From assembly GCF_003855095.1 (NCBI RefSeq), contig NZ_CP033972.1, forward strand, positions 2,170,001-2,234,000: 64,000 nucleotides of DNA, given 5' to 3'. Positions 8,706-16,858 of the stretch are shown one piece after another; position 1 is the first letter of the stretch; every line of letters begins with the position of its first letter. This stretch comes from Gordonia insulae (GTDB taxonomy: Bacteria > Actinomycetota > Actinomycetes > Mycobacteriales > Mycobacteriaceae). The translations under genes were made by a program, and so were the position numbers. The notes below the pieces were generated by a model, which searched no databases, was not told the DNA's origin, and saw only the letters and a program-made list of their open reading frames with translations.

Positions 8706-9854
8706 ATGGCTGCACCCCGTTCGGTGTTCACACCCGAACATGAAGAGTTCCGCGGAGTGGTCCGCGACTTCCTGGCCCGCGATGTCGCGCCCTACCACGA
8801 ACAATGGGAGCAGGCCGGTCAAGTCGACAAGACCGTTTACAAGGCCGCGGCACAGGCCGGCGTTCTGGGCTTCTCGGTTCCCGAGGAGTACGGGGGACTC
8901 GGCGTCGACGACTTTCGCTACAACGCGATCGTTGCCGAAGAGCTCGGTGCCTCTCACCTGAGCGGACCCGCCCTCACGTTGCACAACGACATCATCGCGC
9001 CCTACCTGCTGCGCCTGACCACCGAAGCGCAACGTCAGCGCTGGCTCACCGGATTGGCAAGCGGCGAACTGACATTCGCCATCGGGATGAGTGAGCCGAC
9101 TGCCGGCTCCGATCTCGCCGGCATCAAGACGTCGGCGCGCCGCGACGGTGACGAGTGGGTGATCAACGGCCAGAAGACGTTCATCTCCAACGGAATTCTC
9201 TCCGACGTCGTGATCGTGGTGTGCCGCACCGACCCGGATGCGGGCCACAAGGGATTCAGCCTGATTCTCGTCGAGAAGGGCACTCCCGGCTTCGAACTCG
9301 GGCGCAAGCTCGCCAAGATCGGACACCATGCCCAGGACACGTCGGAACTCTTCTTCTCCGACTGCCGGGTTCCGGCGAGCAACCTGCTCGGCACCGAGGG
9401 CCGCGGCTTCTATCACCTCATGGAGAACCTGCCGTCCGAACGCCTGTCCATCGGCATCAGTGCCGTGGCCGGCGCGCGCAGCATCTTCACCCAGACAGTG
9501 CAGTACGCGCACGACCGCGAGGCGTTCGGCCAGTCGATCGGCTCATTCCAGGCCAACCGCTTCACCATCGCCGAGATGGCGACCGAGCTCGACATCGCGC
9601 AGATCTACATCGACAACTACATCCACCAGGTCCTCGACGGCACCCTCACCGCGGTCGATGCGGCCAAGGCCAAGTGGTGGTGCACGGAGTTGAACAAAAA
9701 GGTGGTCGACCAGTGCCTCCAGCTCCACGGCGGCTACGGATACATGCTCGAGTACCCGGTCGCCAAGGCGTACCAGGACGTGCGGATCAGCACCATCCTG
9801 GGCGGCACCACCGAGATCATGAAAGACATCATCGGGCGTGACCTGGGCTTCTGA
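8706..9854 (+). CDS. Acyl-CoA dehydrogenase, complete single-subunit type
   Basis: A classical 382-residue ACAD and the only one in the window that carries both halves of the active site: GMSEPTAGSDLAGIKT in the middle domain and GGYGYMLEYP near the C-terminus, where Glu349 is the expected catalytic base. It ends with the usual GGTTEIMKDIIGRDL flavin-contact segment. It resembles isovaleryl- or long-chain-type homotetrameric enzymes that oxidise an acyl-CoA to the 2-enoyl-CoA with ETF as acceptor. GAGAGG precedes the ATG by nine bases. Co-transcribed with the SDR gene 44 bases downstream. Confidence 0.93.
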   Translation: MAAPRSVFTPEHEEFRGVVRDFLARDVAPYHEQWEQAGQVDKTVYKAAAQAGVLGFSVPEEYGGLGVDDFRYNAIVAEELGASHLSGPALTLHNDIIAPYLLRLTTEAQRQRWLTGLASGELTFAIGMSEPTAGSDLAGIKTSARRDGDEWVINGQKTFISNGILSDVVIVVCRTDPDAGHKGFSLILVEKGTPGFELGRKLAKIGHHAQDTSELFFSDCRVPASNLLGTEGRGFYHLMENLPSERLSIGISAVAGARSIFTQTVQYAHDREAFGQSIGSFQANRFTIAEMATELDIAQIYIDNYIHQVLDGTLTAVDAAKAKWWCTELNKKVVDQCLQLHGGYGYMLEYPVAKAYQDVRISTILGGTTEIMKDIIGRDLGF

Positions 9855-9898
9855 CCGTTTCGCACACAACACTATCCACTGAAAAGGAGACACATCAC

Positions 9899-10660
9899 AT
9901 GGAGATCAAAGGCAAACTCGCCGTCGTCGTCGGAGGCGCCTCGGGCATGGGCCGGGCCAGCGCCGAACTGCTCGCCGAACGTGGGGCCCAGGTGGCGATC
10001 ATCGACCGCCCGGGCGGCGCCGGTGAGGAAGTCGCCACCGCGATCGGCGGAGCATTCATCGAAGGCGACATCACCGATCACGAGGGCATCGAGGCGCAGC
10101 TCGCGCAAGCCGTCACATCGTTGGGCGGCTTACACATTGCGGTCAACACCGCCGGCGGCGGCATCGTCGGTAAGACACTCGGCAAGGACGGGCCACATGC
10201 GCTCGACGCCTTCACCAGCGTCATCAATCTGAACCTCATCTCCACGTTCAACCTCAATCGACTGCAGGCCGCGCACATGGCCCAGTCCGATCCGAACGAA
10301 GACGGCGAGCGTGGCGTCATCATCAACACATCGTCCATCGCCGCGTTCGAAGGACAGATCGGGCAGGTCGCCTACAGTGCGGCCAAGGCCGGCATCGCGG
10401 GTATGGCGCTGACGATGGCTCGCGACCTCGGGTCGTACGGCATCCGGGTTCTGGCGATCGCGCCGAGCCTGTTCAACACCGGTGCGGTCGCCGGACTGCC
10501 TGAGGACATGGTCGGTCCACTCGTCGCCGGCAACGCCTTCCCCAAGCGGATGGGACAGCCAGAGGAGTACGCCAAGCTCGCCGCCGCGATCGCCGAGAAC
10601 GCCATGCTCAACGGCCAGTGCCTGCGACTCGACGCCGGCATGCGCTTCGCCCCGCGCTGA
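9899..10660 (+). CDS. Short-chain dehydrogenase, 3-hydroxyacyl-CoA dehydrogenase type II-like
   Basis: 253 residues of NAD-dependent SDR. The GGASGMGRA nucleotide loop (12-20), Ser at about 145 and the YSAAK pair Tyr159/Lys163 are intact. The SSIAAFEGQIGQVAYSA region is characteristic of the HSD10-like enzymes that oxidise 3-hydroxyacyl-CoAs. AAGGAGA lies seven bases before the ATG. It follows the complete ACAD, so together with the crotonases it supplies successive beta-oxidation steps. A strong hairpin terminator follows. Confidence 0.9.
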   Translation: MEIKGKLAVVVGGASGMGRASAELLAERGAQVAIIDRPGGAGEEVATAIGGAFIEGDITDHEGIEAQLAQAVTSLGGLHIAVNTAGGGIVGKTLGKDGPHALDAFTSVINLNLISTFNLNRLQAAHMAQSDPNEDGERGVIINTSSIAAFEGQIGQVAYSAAKAGIAGMALTMARDLGSYGIRVLAIAPSLFNTGAVAGLPEDMVGPLVAGNAFPKRMGQPEEYAKLAAAIAENAMLNGQCLRLDAGMRFAPR

Positions 10661-10679
10661 CTCGTAGCGCGAGAACACA

Positions 10680-10721
10680 GCAAAGCGCCTCGCCCTAATC
10701 GTTCCGGGCGAGGCGCTTTGC
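10680..10721. terminator. Bidirectional hairpin terminator between convergent genes
   Basis: Perfect 16-bp arms GCAAAGCGCCTCGCCC (10680-10695) and GGGCGAGGCGCTTTGC (10706-10721) around a ten-base loop. It separates the plus-strand SDR from the minus-strand CoA transferase. There is no long U-run, which is common for actinobacterial terminators. Confidence 0.85.
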
Positions 10722-10741
10722 ATCGGCGCCGATCCCCGCTG

Positions 10742-13192
10742 TCAGGCGATGACACCTCGTTTTCGAAAATCGCCGAGTTGCTCTGCGGAGTAACCGAATT
10801 CGCCGAGCACGGAATCGGTGTGCTGTCCGATGGTGCAGCCGGCATCGGCCTTGGTGGCCGACCGCGAGAAATGCAGCACCGGCGCGATCCGACGGTGTTC
10901 GTCGAAGATCGGGCTCACGGCGTCGACGCTGTAGCCCGCCTCATAGTACTCGTCACTCTGCAGCAGGCCCTCGGAGTTGCGCTCGGTGACCTCGACGCAG
11001 CCCACGTCCTGGGACTGCAACTCGTTCTCCCACTCGAGCTTTGCCCGTTTCCCGAAGATCCCGGCAAGTACCTCTGTCAGTTCGGCATCATGCTCGCGGC
11101 GCGCCTCGAAAGTGGCGAAGCGGGCATCGCCGCCGAGATCGACGTAGGGTTCGAGCGCCGTGACGAGCGGGGCCCACTCCGACTCCTTCGGAGCTGCCAG
11201 GAACACGAAGCCATCCTCGGCGGGATAGATGCGGTAGAGCGCATGAATCCCCCAGAAGCCCTCGTCCACGACCGGCAGACTGGTGGCGCCGTCGTACTCG
11301 TTGTTGAGGTGCATCAGCGCGCCCAGAGCCGAACCCAGCATGGTCGTCGTGATGCCGTCCATCGACGTGCCGCGATCGCGGGCGTAGAGGCCGAGCATGA
11401 TCGTTGACGCCACCCCGAGCGCTGCGACGCCATCGGCCTGAGCTACCGGAACAGCGTTGGCCGCGTGCAAGGTGCGCGCTCCGTTGCGGATCTCCTCGTC
11501 GGAATGCGGCGTGTCGTTGCGCCCCCGGCCGTCGACCGACGCCAATCCCATTGCCGCACCGACCGAGGGTGCGTATGCCGGTCGTGCGCCGTACGGGCCG
11601 TCGACGCCATAACCCACTGCGCTGATGTAGACGAGGTCGGGTTTGATGGACTTCAGCGTCTCTTCATCGACACGGGTCCGCTTGGCGGCGCCGGCACGGA
11701 AACACTGGAGCACGACGTCGACGCCCTTGACGAGCTCGTGGACAATCGCCTGCCCCTCCTCCGAGCGGAGGTCCACCACGACGCTCTCCTTGCCCTGCAA
11801 CACCTTCGCGCCACCTGCCTCGGGGAACGGCACCAGCACACGGATGTTGTCGCCACCGGCCTCCTCGATCTTGATCACCCGCGCACCGAGGTCGGTCAGC
11901 AGGGTCGCACCGTACGGCCCGGCGAACATCACGCCGAACTCGAGGATGGTGATTCCGTCCAGAGGAAGCCCGGATGAAGCGTCCGTAGAGCTACCGAGCG
12001 GGGTCGCCGCGGCAGCGAGCGCACGGAGCTCGGCGCTGTGGTCGCCGGGCATTGGCGCCGCGGTCGGCTCGGTGAGCGGGCGCCCGTTCACCTGTATCTG
12101 GGTGGACGGCTGCTTGACCGGCCCCAGTACCGGATGCTCGACGGTGATCGCCCGACCTTCGTGCACCACCTGCGGATGCTCGAACGCGCCTGTCGGCGTG
12201 CGGAAGACCTCGGCACTGACATCGGGGTTGCGCTCGAAGGCCTCCTGCCACTCGGCAAGGCTCCGCTGCCCCACACGCGAGATCATCTCCCACCAGAACT
12301 CCTGGCGCAGGTCCGGATCCTCGAGGACCGGGAAGCCCTTCCATTTCGGATCGGCCAGCCATTCGATGAGACCGAGTTCGGTGAGCCACGCCTGCATCAA
12401 TCGTGGTGCGGTCTGGGCGAATTGGAGCCACGTGCCGTCGCTGCTCGGTGCGATGAGCAGGGCGAACAGCAGCGGAGCAGCGGGCCTGCCCTGATCGTCG
12501 TAGGCCACATCCTGAGGCGTGTATGCCCCTGGGTAGCGTTCCAAGACCATCTCGTAGAACCAGTTGTACGGGTCCATCGCGCCGATCCCGAGTACGAGAT
12601 TGGACTCGACCACCTGCCCGTGGCCGCTGCGTTCGCGTTCATGCAGCGCGGCGAGCACTCCGTGCACAGCACACTGTGCCGCACCCCACGACGCATACGG
12701 CACGGACACATACGCGGGACCCGGCCGCGAGGTGAGTTGACGTTTGTTGTGCAACACGCCCGCTTTCGCCATGACCAGACCCTCGTAGCCCTTGTAGTGA
12801 CTCCACGGACTGTTGGAGCCCCAGCCGGTGATGCTGGCGACCACGAGGCGCGGATAGTCGGCGGAGAGCCGCTCTGCGGTCATTCCGAGACGCTCGGCGG
12901 TCGAGGGCCGCATGGTGCTCACCATGACGTCGGCTTCCGCCAGCAAGCCACGAAGCACGTCACGGTCGGAGTCGTCGTGGACGTCGAGGGTGATGCTGCG
13001 GCGGCTGCGCAGCAGCCCCGGCCAACCCGGATAGTCACGCACGGGGCTGCCACCTGGAGGTTCCACCATGATCACGTCGGCTCCGGCATCGGCGAAGAAC
13101 TGACTGAACTGAGCGCCGGGCAGCGTGCTCGACAGGTCGACGACGCGAAGTCCGGCAAGCGGTGCGACAGCAGGATCGGGGGTCACATTCAT
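10742..13192 (-). CDS. Double-length class III CoA transferase (CaiB/BaiF), two fused domains
   Basis: 816 residues, twice the family length: domain 1 about 12-395 (starts GLRVVDLSSTLPGAQ) and domain 2 about 410-816 (starts GITILEFGVMFAGPYG). Class III enzymes move CoA between acids through an aspartyl-CoA intermediate. Domain 2 has Asp587 (QADGVAALG) at the catalytic position; in the equivalent register domain 1 has Ser168 (YASWGAAQ), so domain 1 is probably structural. The start ATG at 13192 is followed by a typical N-terminus; an upstream in-frame ATG at 13267 crosses the divergent promoter. Divergent from the thioesterase gene, with operator copies D and E between them. Confidence 0.88.
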   Translation of the reverse strand: MNVTPDPAVAPLAGLRVVDLSSTLPGAQFSQFFADAGADVIMVEPPGGSPVRDYPGWPGLLRSRRSITLDVHDDSDRDVLRGLLAEADVMVSTMRPSTAERLGMTAERLSADYPRLVVASITGWGSNSPWSHYKGYEGLVMAKAGVLHNKRQLTSRPGPAYVSVPYASWGAAQCAVHGVLAALHERERSGHGQVVESNLVLGIGAMDPYNWFYEMVLERYPGAYTPQDVAYDDQGRPAAPLLFALLIAPSSDGTWLQFAQTAPRLMQAWLTELGLIEWLADPKWKGFPVLEDPDLRQEFWWEMISRVGQRSLAEWQEAFERNPDVSAEVFRTPTGAFEHPQVVHEGRAITVEHPVLGPVKQPSTQIQVNGRPLTEPTAAPMPGDHSAELRALAAAATPLGSSTDASSGLPLDGITILEFGVMFAGPYGATLLTDLGARVIKIEEAGGDNIRVLVPFPEAGGAKVLQGKESVVVDLRSEEGQAIVHELVKGVDVVLQCFRAGAAKRTRVDEETLKSIKPDLVYISAVGYGVDGPYGARPAYAPSVGAAMGLASVDGRGRNDTPHSDEEIRNGARTLHAANAVPVAQADGVAALGVASTIMLGLYARDRGTSMDGITTTMLGSALGALMHLNNEYDGATSLPVVDEGFWGIHALYRIYPAEDGFVFLAAPKESEWAPLVTALEPYVDLGGDARFATFEARREHDAELTEVLAGIFGKRAKLEWENELQSQDVGCVEVTERNSEGLLQSDEYYEAGYSVDAVSPIFDEHRRIAPVLHFSRSATKADAGCTIGQHTDSVLGEFGYSAEQLGDFRKRGVIA

Positions 13193-13279
13193 CGTGGAGC
13201 TCTCACTTCGGTCGTCGGACTGTGATCGGTGCCACTCATCCTGCCCAATCGGGCACGGATGGCGCAAGGATTTTCGACT

Positions 13280-13297
13280 AATTCATTAAACTATTTC
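13280..13297. promoter_or_regulatory. Operator-like palindrome, regulon I copy D
   Basis: AATTCATTAAACTATTTC, which shares the core ATTAAACT and 13 of 18 positions with the reverse complement of the 8649-8666 site. Its centre is 50 bases from that of copy E, in the divergent region between the CoA transferase and the thioesterase. Confidence 0.45.
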
Positions 13298-13329
13298 GTG
13301 ACCGGAGACGGCTACCGAGAGTCGTCCCA

Positions 13330-13347
13330 TATACATTTAACTGATTA
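13330..13347. promoter_or_regulatory. Operator-like palindrome, regulon I copy E
   Basis: TATACATTTAACTGATTA, matching the reverse complement of the 8649-8666 site at 15 of 18 positions. It overlaps a TATACT -10-like hexamer at 13346-13351, so a bound protein would block the thioesterase promoter. Confidence 0.55.
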
Positions 13348-13351
13348 TACT
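13346..13351 (+). promoter_or_regulatory. -10-like hexamer for a leaderless thioesterase transcript
   Basis: TATACT lies six bases before the GTG at 13358, the spacing expected if transcription starts on the start codon. No Shine-Dalgarno sequence is visible ahead of that GTG, which supports leaderless translation. No clear -35 element. Confidence 0.4.
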
Positions 13352-13357
13352 GGTTCC

Positions 13358-14239
13358 GTGGCAGTCGAGACTACGCACGACGCATTGAGCCGACCGATCC
13401 CGGAGCGGATCGCGCTCGTGGAGGTCGGACCTCTGCGATTCCGGGGTGGCGTCAGCCCGGGTCCGCCGACGCGCACCTACGGCGGTGAGGTCGCCGCCCA
13501 ATCCGTGCTCGCCGCCTACCGAACGGTTTCGGCCGATCGCGACATCCATGCGGCACATATGCATTTCCTGCTCCCCGGCGACACCACCGTCCCGGTGGAG
13601 TTCGAGGTCGAGGAGAGCCGAGATGGCCGGTCGTTCAGCTCCCGACACGTCCGGGCGTCCCAGGCCGGTCGGGTCATCTTCACCATGACCGCGTCATTCC
13701 AGCGGCCGGAGAAAGGGTTGGAACACCAGGTACCACGGCTGGACGCACCTCGGCCCGAGACCCTTCCCACCCCCGAGGAGATGTTCGCCGACGATACCGA
13801 GAACCTGGAGTGGGTCCGCTGGCTGACCGACAGCATCGATGTGGACGCCCGGTTCCCGATGTTGCCGGCACGATCCTCGGCCGCGCGTGGCCATCGCGTG
13901 GACCCCCGACAGAGCGTCTGGCTGCGATCGCGGCGCCGTGTGGGCACGACGTCGGCCGACCGCAATGCCGCACTCGCCTACATCTCCGACCTCCTGCTGC
14001 TCTCCGCAGCACTCGGGCCGCACCAGCTGACGCTGCAGGGCGGCGAACTCCAGTTCGCGACCGTCAGTCACTCGATCTGGTTTCACGCGCCGCTGTCGGT
14101 TGAGGACTGGTTCCTGTACGAACAGGACTCGCGATGGGCGGGTTCGAGCCGCGCGCTGTGTCGCGGGGAGATGTTCGACGGGACCGGCCGACTGTGTGCG
14201 ACGACGATGCAGGAGGGACTCATCCGGGTCCGGTCCTGA
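13358..14239 (+). CDS. tesB: Acyl-CoA thioesterase II (TesB family)
   Basis: 293 residues with the double hot-dog architecture of TesB. The catalytic triad of that family is recognisable: Asp211 (YISDLLLL), Thr235 (FATVSHSIWFH) and Gln285 (TTMQEGLIR). It hydrolyses acyl-CoAs to free acid and CoA. The GTG at 13358 gives the normal family N-terminus; the longer in-frame form from 13229 would encode the operator region. Probably leaderless. Regulated with the divergent CoA transferase through copies D and E. The symbol is given by family, not by orthology. Confidence 0.85.
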   Translation: MAVETTHDALSRPIPERIALVEVGPLRFRGGVSPGPPTRTYGGEVAAQSVLAAYRTVSADRDIHAAHMHFLLPGDTTVPVEFEVEESRDGRSFSSRHVRASQAGRVIFTMTASFQRPEKGLEHQVPRLDAPRPETLPTPEEMFADDTENLEWVRWLTDSIDVDARFPMLPARSSAARGHRVDPRQSVWLRSRRRVGTTSADRNAALAYISDLLLLSAALGPHQLTLQGGELQFATVSHSIWFHAPLSVEDWFLYEQDSRWAGSSRALCRGEMFDGTGRLCATTMQEGLIRVRS

Positions 14240-14370
14240 CAATCATGCAGATCCCGTGACCGATGCCGGGCCGAGAATCCGCACCCGGACTCGTGGTGTG
14301 TGCGACATGGGAGACCGACCAAGGTGCGACGATTCACGACACCGGGCGGAGACCCGAATGTGTGACACCT

Positions 14371-14387
14371 ATAAACGGTACATTTAT
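14371..14387. promoter_or_regulatory. Palindrome in front of the GntR regulator, probable autoregulatory operator
   Basis: ATAAACGGTACATTTAT, with five-base outer arms ATAAA/TTTAT and further inner matches. It ends four bases before the ATG of the FadR-type regulator, so binding would occlude its promoter. It differs from the regulon I motif. Confidence 0.5.
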
Positions 14388-14391
14388 CTAC

Positions 14392-15210
14392 ATGTCTGTC
14401 ACAGCTACAGGATCGTCCGCCGAGGCCCCGCGGGTCGGCACGGTGATGCGCGCCCCCAAGACCGCCGAACTCATCGCCGGACATCTGCGTCGCCAGATCG
14501 TGAGAGGTGAGCTGACCCCCGGCGAGACTCTACCCCCGGAGATGCAGCTCATGGAGCAGTTCGGGGTGTCGCGGCCAACGCTGCGAGAAGCATTCCGGAT
14601 TCTGGAAGCGGAGAGCCTCATCGGAGTACGCCGCGGTGCCCGCGGCGGAGCACAGGTTCTCGCGCCCGACCCGATGGTCGCCGCGCGACACGTCGCGTTG
14701 CTCCTACAACTTCAGGGCACCACGATCCAGGACGTCTATGAGGCGCGCATGGTGTCCGAGCCGGTCTGTGCCGGCATGCTGGCCAGGATCCGAACCGACG
14801 AGGATCTCGCTGACCTGCAAGAAGTGGTCGCCAAGCTCTCCTCATTGATCAAGTCCGCTCCGGAGCAGACACCGGACATGTCTCAGTGGAGCGCGACCAC
14901 ATACCGATTTCACGAATTACTCCTGCAGCGATGCGGCAACAAGACCCTCGCGGTGCAGGGCGCCGTGCTCGCCGACATCGTGGAAACCCACCTGGCCCGC
15001 ACCATCTCTCAGGGGATGAGCCGGGAGCAACAGGCGCAACCGCCGAGCATCGACAAGACTCTGCGCTCCTACCGGAAAATGGTTCGCCTGATCGAAGCAC
15101 GGGACGGCGACGGCGCCGAAAAGCATTGGCGGTCCCACATGCAGATCGCCGCCAAATACCTGTTCATGTTCGATCCGCAGAACATGCCGCTCGTCGATCT
15201 CTTCAGTTGA
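14392..15210 (+). CDS. GntR-family transcriptional regulator, FadR/FCD subfamily
   Basis: 272 residues. The N-terminal winged helix-turn-helix (about 18-85) contains GETLPPEMQLMEQFGVSRPTLREAFRILEAE, the GntR signature, followed by the RRGARGGAQV wing. The C-terminal all-helical FCD domain has FHELLLQRCGN and KHWRSHM, which usually supply metal or effector ligands. Effectors of this subfamily are small acids or acyl-CoAs. The ATG at 14392 is directly preceded by a palindrome and no ribosome site, suggesting a leaderless, self-regulated gene. Its place beside the region 1 enzymes makes it one candidate for their regulator, but its own operator looks different. Confidence 0.88.
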   Translation: MSVTATGSSAEAPRVGTVMRAPKTAELIAGHLRRQIVRGELTPGETLPPEMQLMEQFGVSRPTLREAFRILEAESLIGVRRGARGGAQVLAPDPMVAARHVALLLQLQGTTIQDVYEARMVSEPVCAGMLARIRTDEDLADLQEVVAKLSSLIKSAPEQTPDMSQWSATTYRFHELLLQRCGNKTLAVQGAVLADIVETHLARTISQGMSREQQAQPPSIDKTLRSYRKMVRLIEARDGDGAEKHWRSHMQIAAKYLFMFDPQNMPLVDLFS

Positions 15211-15228
15211 ACCGGGCTCGCGGTCCGA

Positions 15229-15483
15229 TCACGGCGATGTCGAGAGAAGGTCGACCGGCACCTCGACGAGCCGGGCCTGTACGTATTCGAAGACCGATTT
15301 GCCGATGCTGTCGACCAGGAGGTTGCTCGATCCACCGCGGCCCAACAGTTGCGGGAGTACGAGGTGTAGACATACCGGCTATGGCGCGATGTCGCGCTCG
15401 AGGCGCAGGGCTGTTCGCGCTTGTGGCGACCACCAATCCCCGATTCTCCCCGAGATGTGCTGCACGCGCTGCAGATCACGCTG
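15229..15483 (-). pseudogene. Decayed C-terminal remnant of an unidentified gene
   Basis: On the minus strand an 84-codon stretch with strong actinobacterial codon bias reads through one internal TAG, about 32 codons in, and ends at a TGA at 15229. The second part encodes LLGRGGSSNLLVDSIGKSV followed by FEYVQARLVEVPVDLL; the first part contains RVQHISGRIGDWWSPQA. A further stop (15484-15486) lies immediately upstream and no start is evident. I do not recognise the family. It fills most of the 319-base space between the GntR and flavoprotein genes. Confidence 0.4.
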
Positions 15484-15529
15484 TCAACGGCCGCCCCGTG
15501 GCGGAACCATGCAGACCGCACATCGCATC

Positions 15530-16762
15530 TCACGCAAGCGCAAGAGTGGTCAGTATGTCCGGTCCGAATGCCTCCTCGCCGATACTCCACGGTCCTGCGT
15601 GTATCGCGGTCAGCGCCTGGCCCAGTTCGGGCCGGCGCGCGAGCAGTTTGAGCACCCGTGCCCGGCGGGTATCCCGATCCGACATTCCGAATCCGCTGAC
15701 GAGATCAGCCAGTGCGGTGCTGAAACGCAGTCGTCTCGTCCGCTCGGTCCGTTCCACTGCATAGGCCGCAAGCACCTCCGGACCCCACCGCTGATTGTCC
15801 AGCAGCACCTCCGACAACACACGCGCATCACGCAGACCGATACTCAGCCCCTGCGCGGTCACCGGGTTGCTCCACCCGGCAGCGTCGCCGACGAGGGCGG
15901 CGCCGGGCATCGCCGGTGTGCTGGTCCACGAATCGCACATCGGGAAAGTTGCACAAGGTCCGACAGGTGTCGACTCGGCGAGACGGTCCGAATCCGGGAA
16001 GATCGGGGTGCGGTACGCCTCCAGGAAGGCGGTGATCGCCTCACGTCCGGTCAGCGGTTCCGGATCGTCAACGTGCCGACCCACGTACAGACGCAAACGG
16101 TTGTCGGCTCGTGGAATCACGATGAACTGGTTGCGTCCGTCCACGGCGATCGTCGTCACACGCCGATCCCAGACTCCGGCGTCGTCGACGAGCATCCCGG
16201 TGAGTTTCACGCGCGCCTGAGTCGACGCCATCTCGACACCAAGCGCAGCGCGCGTCGTCGAGAACTTTCCGTCGGCCGCGATGATCAACCGGCATGAGAT
16301 CTCTTCGGTGCGCCCATCGAGTTCGCACGTGACGACCGGACTGTCCCCGGCCCGAACCGTCGATCTGCGAACACCGCGGTAGAGGGTGGCACCTTCTTTC
16401 ACCGCGGCATCGGCAAGGGCCTCGCGTAGTTCCGGATGACCGATCCCGATCACTCCCGGTGCGCCCGGTACCGCATCCGACAGGTCCGTAGCCAACTCCT
16501 GTGCGCCCGAAACGGTCAGCGCGGCGTCGTACGGGACCATGCGTGTGATGACGGAGACGCCGTCGGCGTCCATGATTGCGCCATCCACACCCAGTGCGGC
16601 CGCCTCGAGGAACCCCCACGGAACGATCGCTTCTCCCCGCACCATGTCGCGGTAGGACGACTCCCGCTCGAGGACCACGACACCCACGTCCGCGGCAGCA
16701 AGTCTGGCCGCGAGCGCGCTGCCGGCGACTCCTCCGCCGACGATGACGACATCAGTCTTCAT
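15530..16762 (-). CDS. FAD-dependent monooxygenase (PHBH/geranylgeranyl-reductase-like flavoprotein)
   Basis: 410 residues. N-terminal Rossmann motif VVIVGGGVAGSALAARLA (about 5-22) with an acidic residue at about 32 for ADP-ribose, the middle AADGKFSTTR segment (DG motif) and the second flavin motif LVGDAAGWSNPVTAQGLS, followed by a helical C-terminus. Such enzymes hydroxylate or epoxidise substrates using FADH2 and oxygen. The ATG at 16762 is the only start that gives a proper Rossmann N-terminus. Divergent from a TetR gene with a palindrome between them, so it is probably repressed by that regulator. Confidence 0.85.
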   Translation of the reverse strand: MKTDVVIVGGGVAGSALAARLAAADVGVVVLERESSYRDMVRGEAIVPWGFLEAAALGVDGAIMDADGVSVITRMVPYDAALTVSGAQELATDLSDAVPGAPGVIGIGHPELREALADAAVKEGATLYRGVRRSTVRAGDSPVVTCELDGRTEEISCRLIIAADGKFSTTRAALGVEMASTQARVKLTGMLVDDAGVWDRRVTTIAVDGRNQFIVIPRADNRLRLYVGRHVDDPEPLTGREAITAFLEAYRTPIFPDSDRLAESTPVGPCATFPMCDSWTSTPAMPGAALVGDAAGWSNPVTAQGLSIGLRDARVLSEVLLDNQRWGPEVLAAYAVERTERTRRLRFSTALADLVSGFGMSDRDTRRARVLKLLARRPELGQALTAIHAGPWSIGEEAFGPDILTTLALA

Positions 16763-16780
16763 GCTGACCCAATCCGTTGA

Positions 16781-16795
16781 TTTACTGTCACTAAA
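16781..16795. promoter_or_regulatory. Palindrome in the flavoprotein/TetR divergent promoter
   Basis: TTTACTGTCACTAAA, a 15-mer of the form TTTAnTGnCAnTAAA with symmetric outer and inner arms. Its position 19 bases upstream of the flavoprotein start and in the divergent region fits a TetR operator controlling both genes. Confidence 0.5.
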
Positions 16796-16858
16796 TGGAT
16801 AGCATTTACCCATAATTAATGGAAGTCCCCCTTGAGATCAGGACATACGGGAGGTGCG

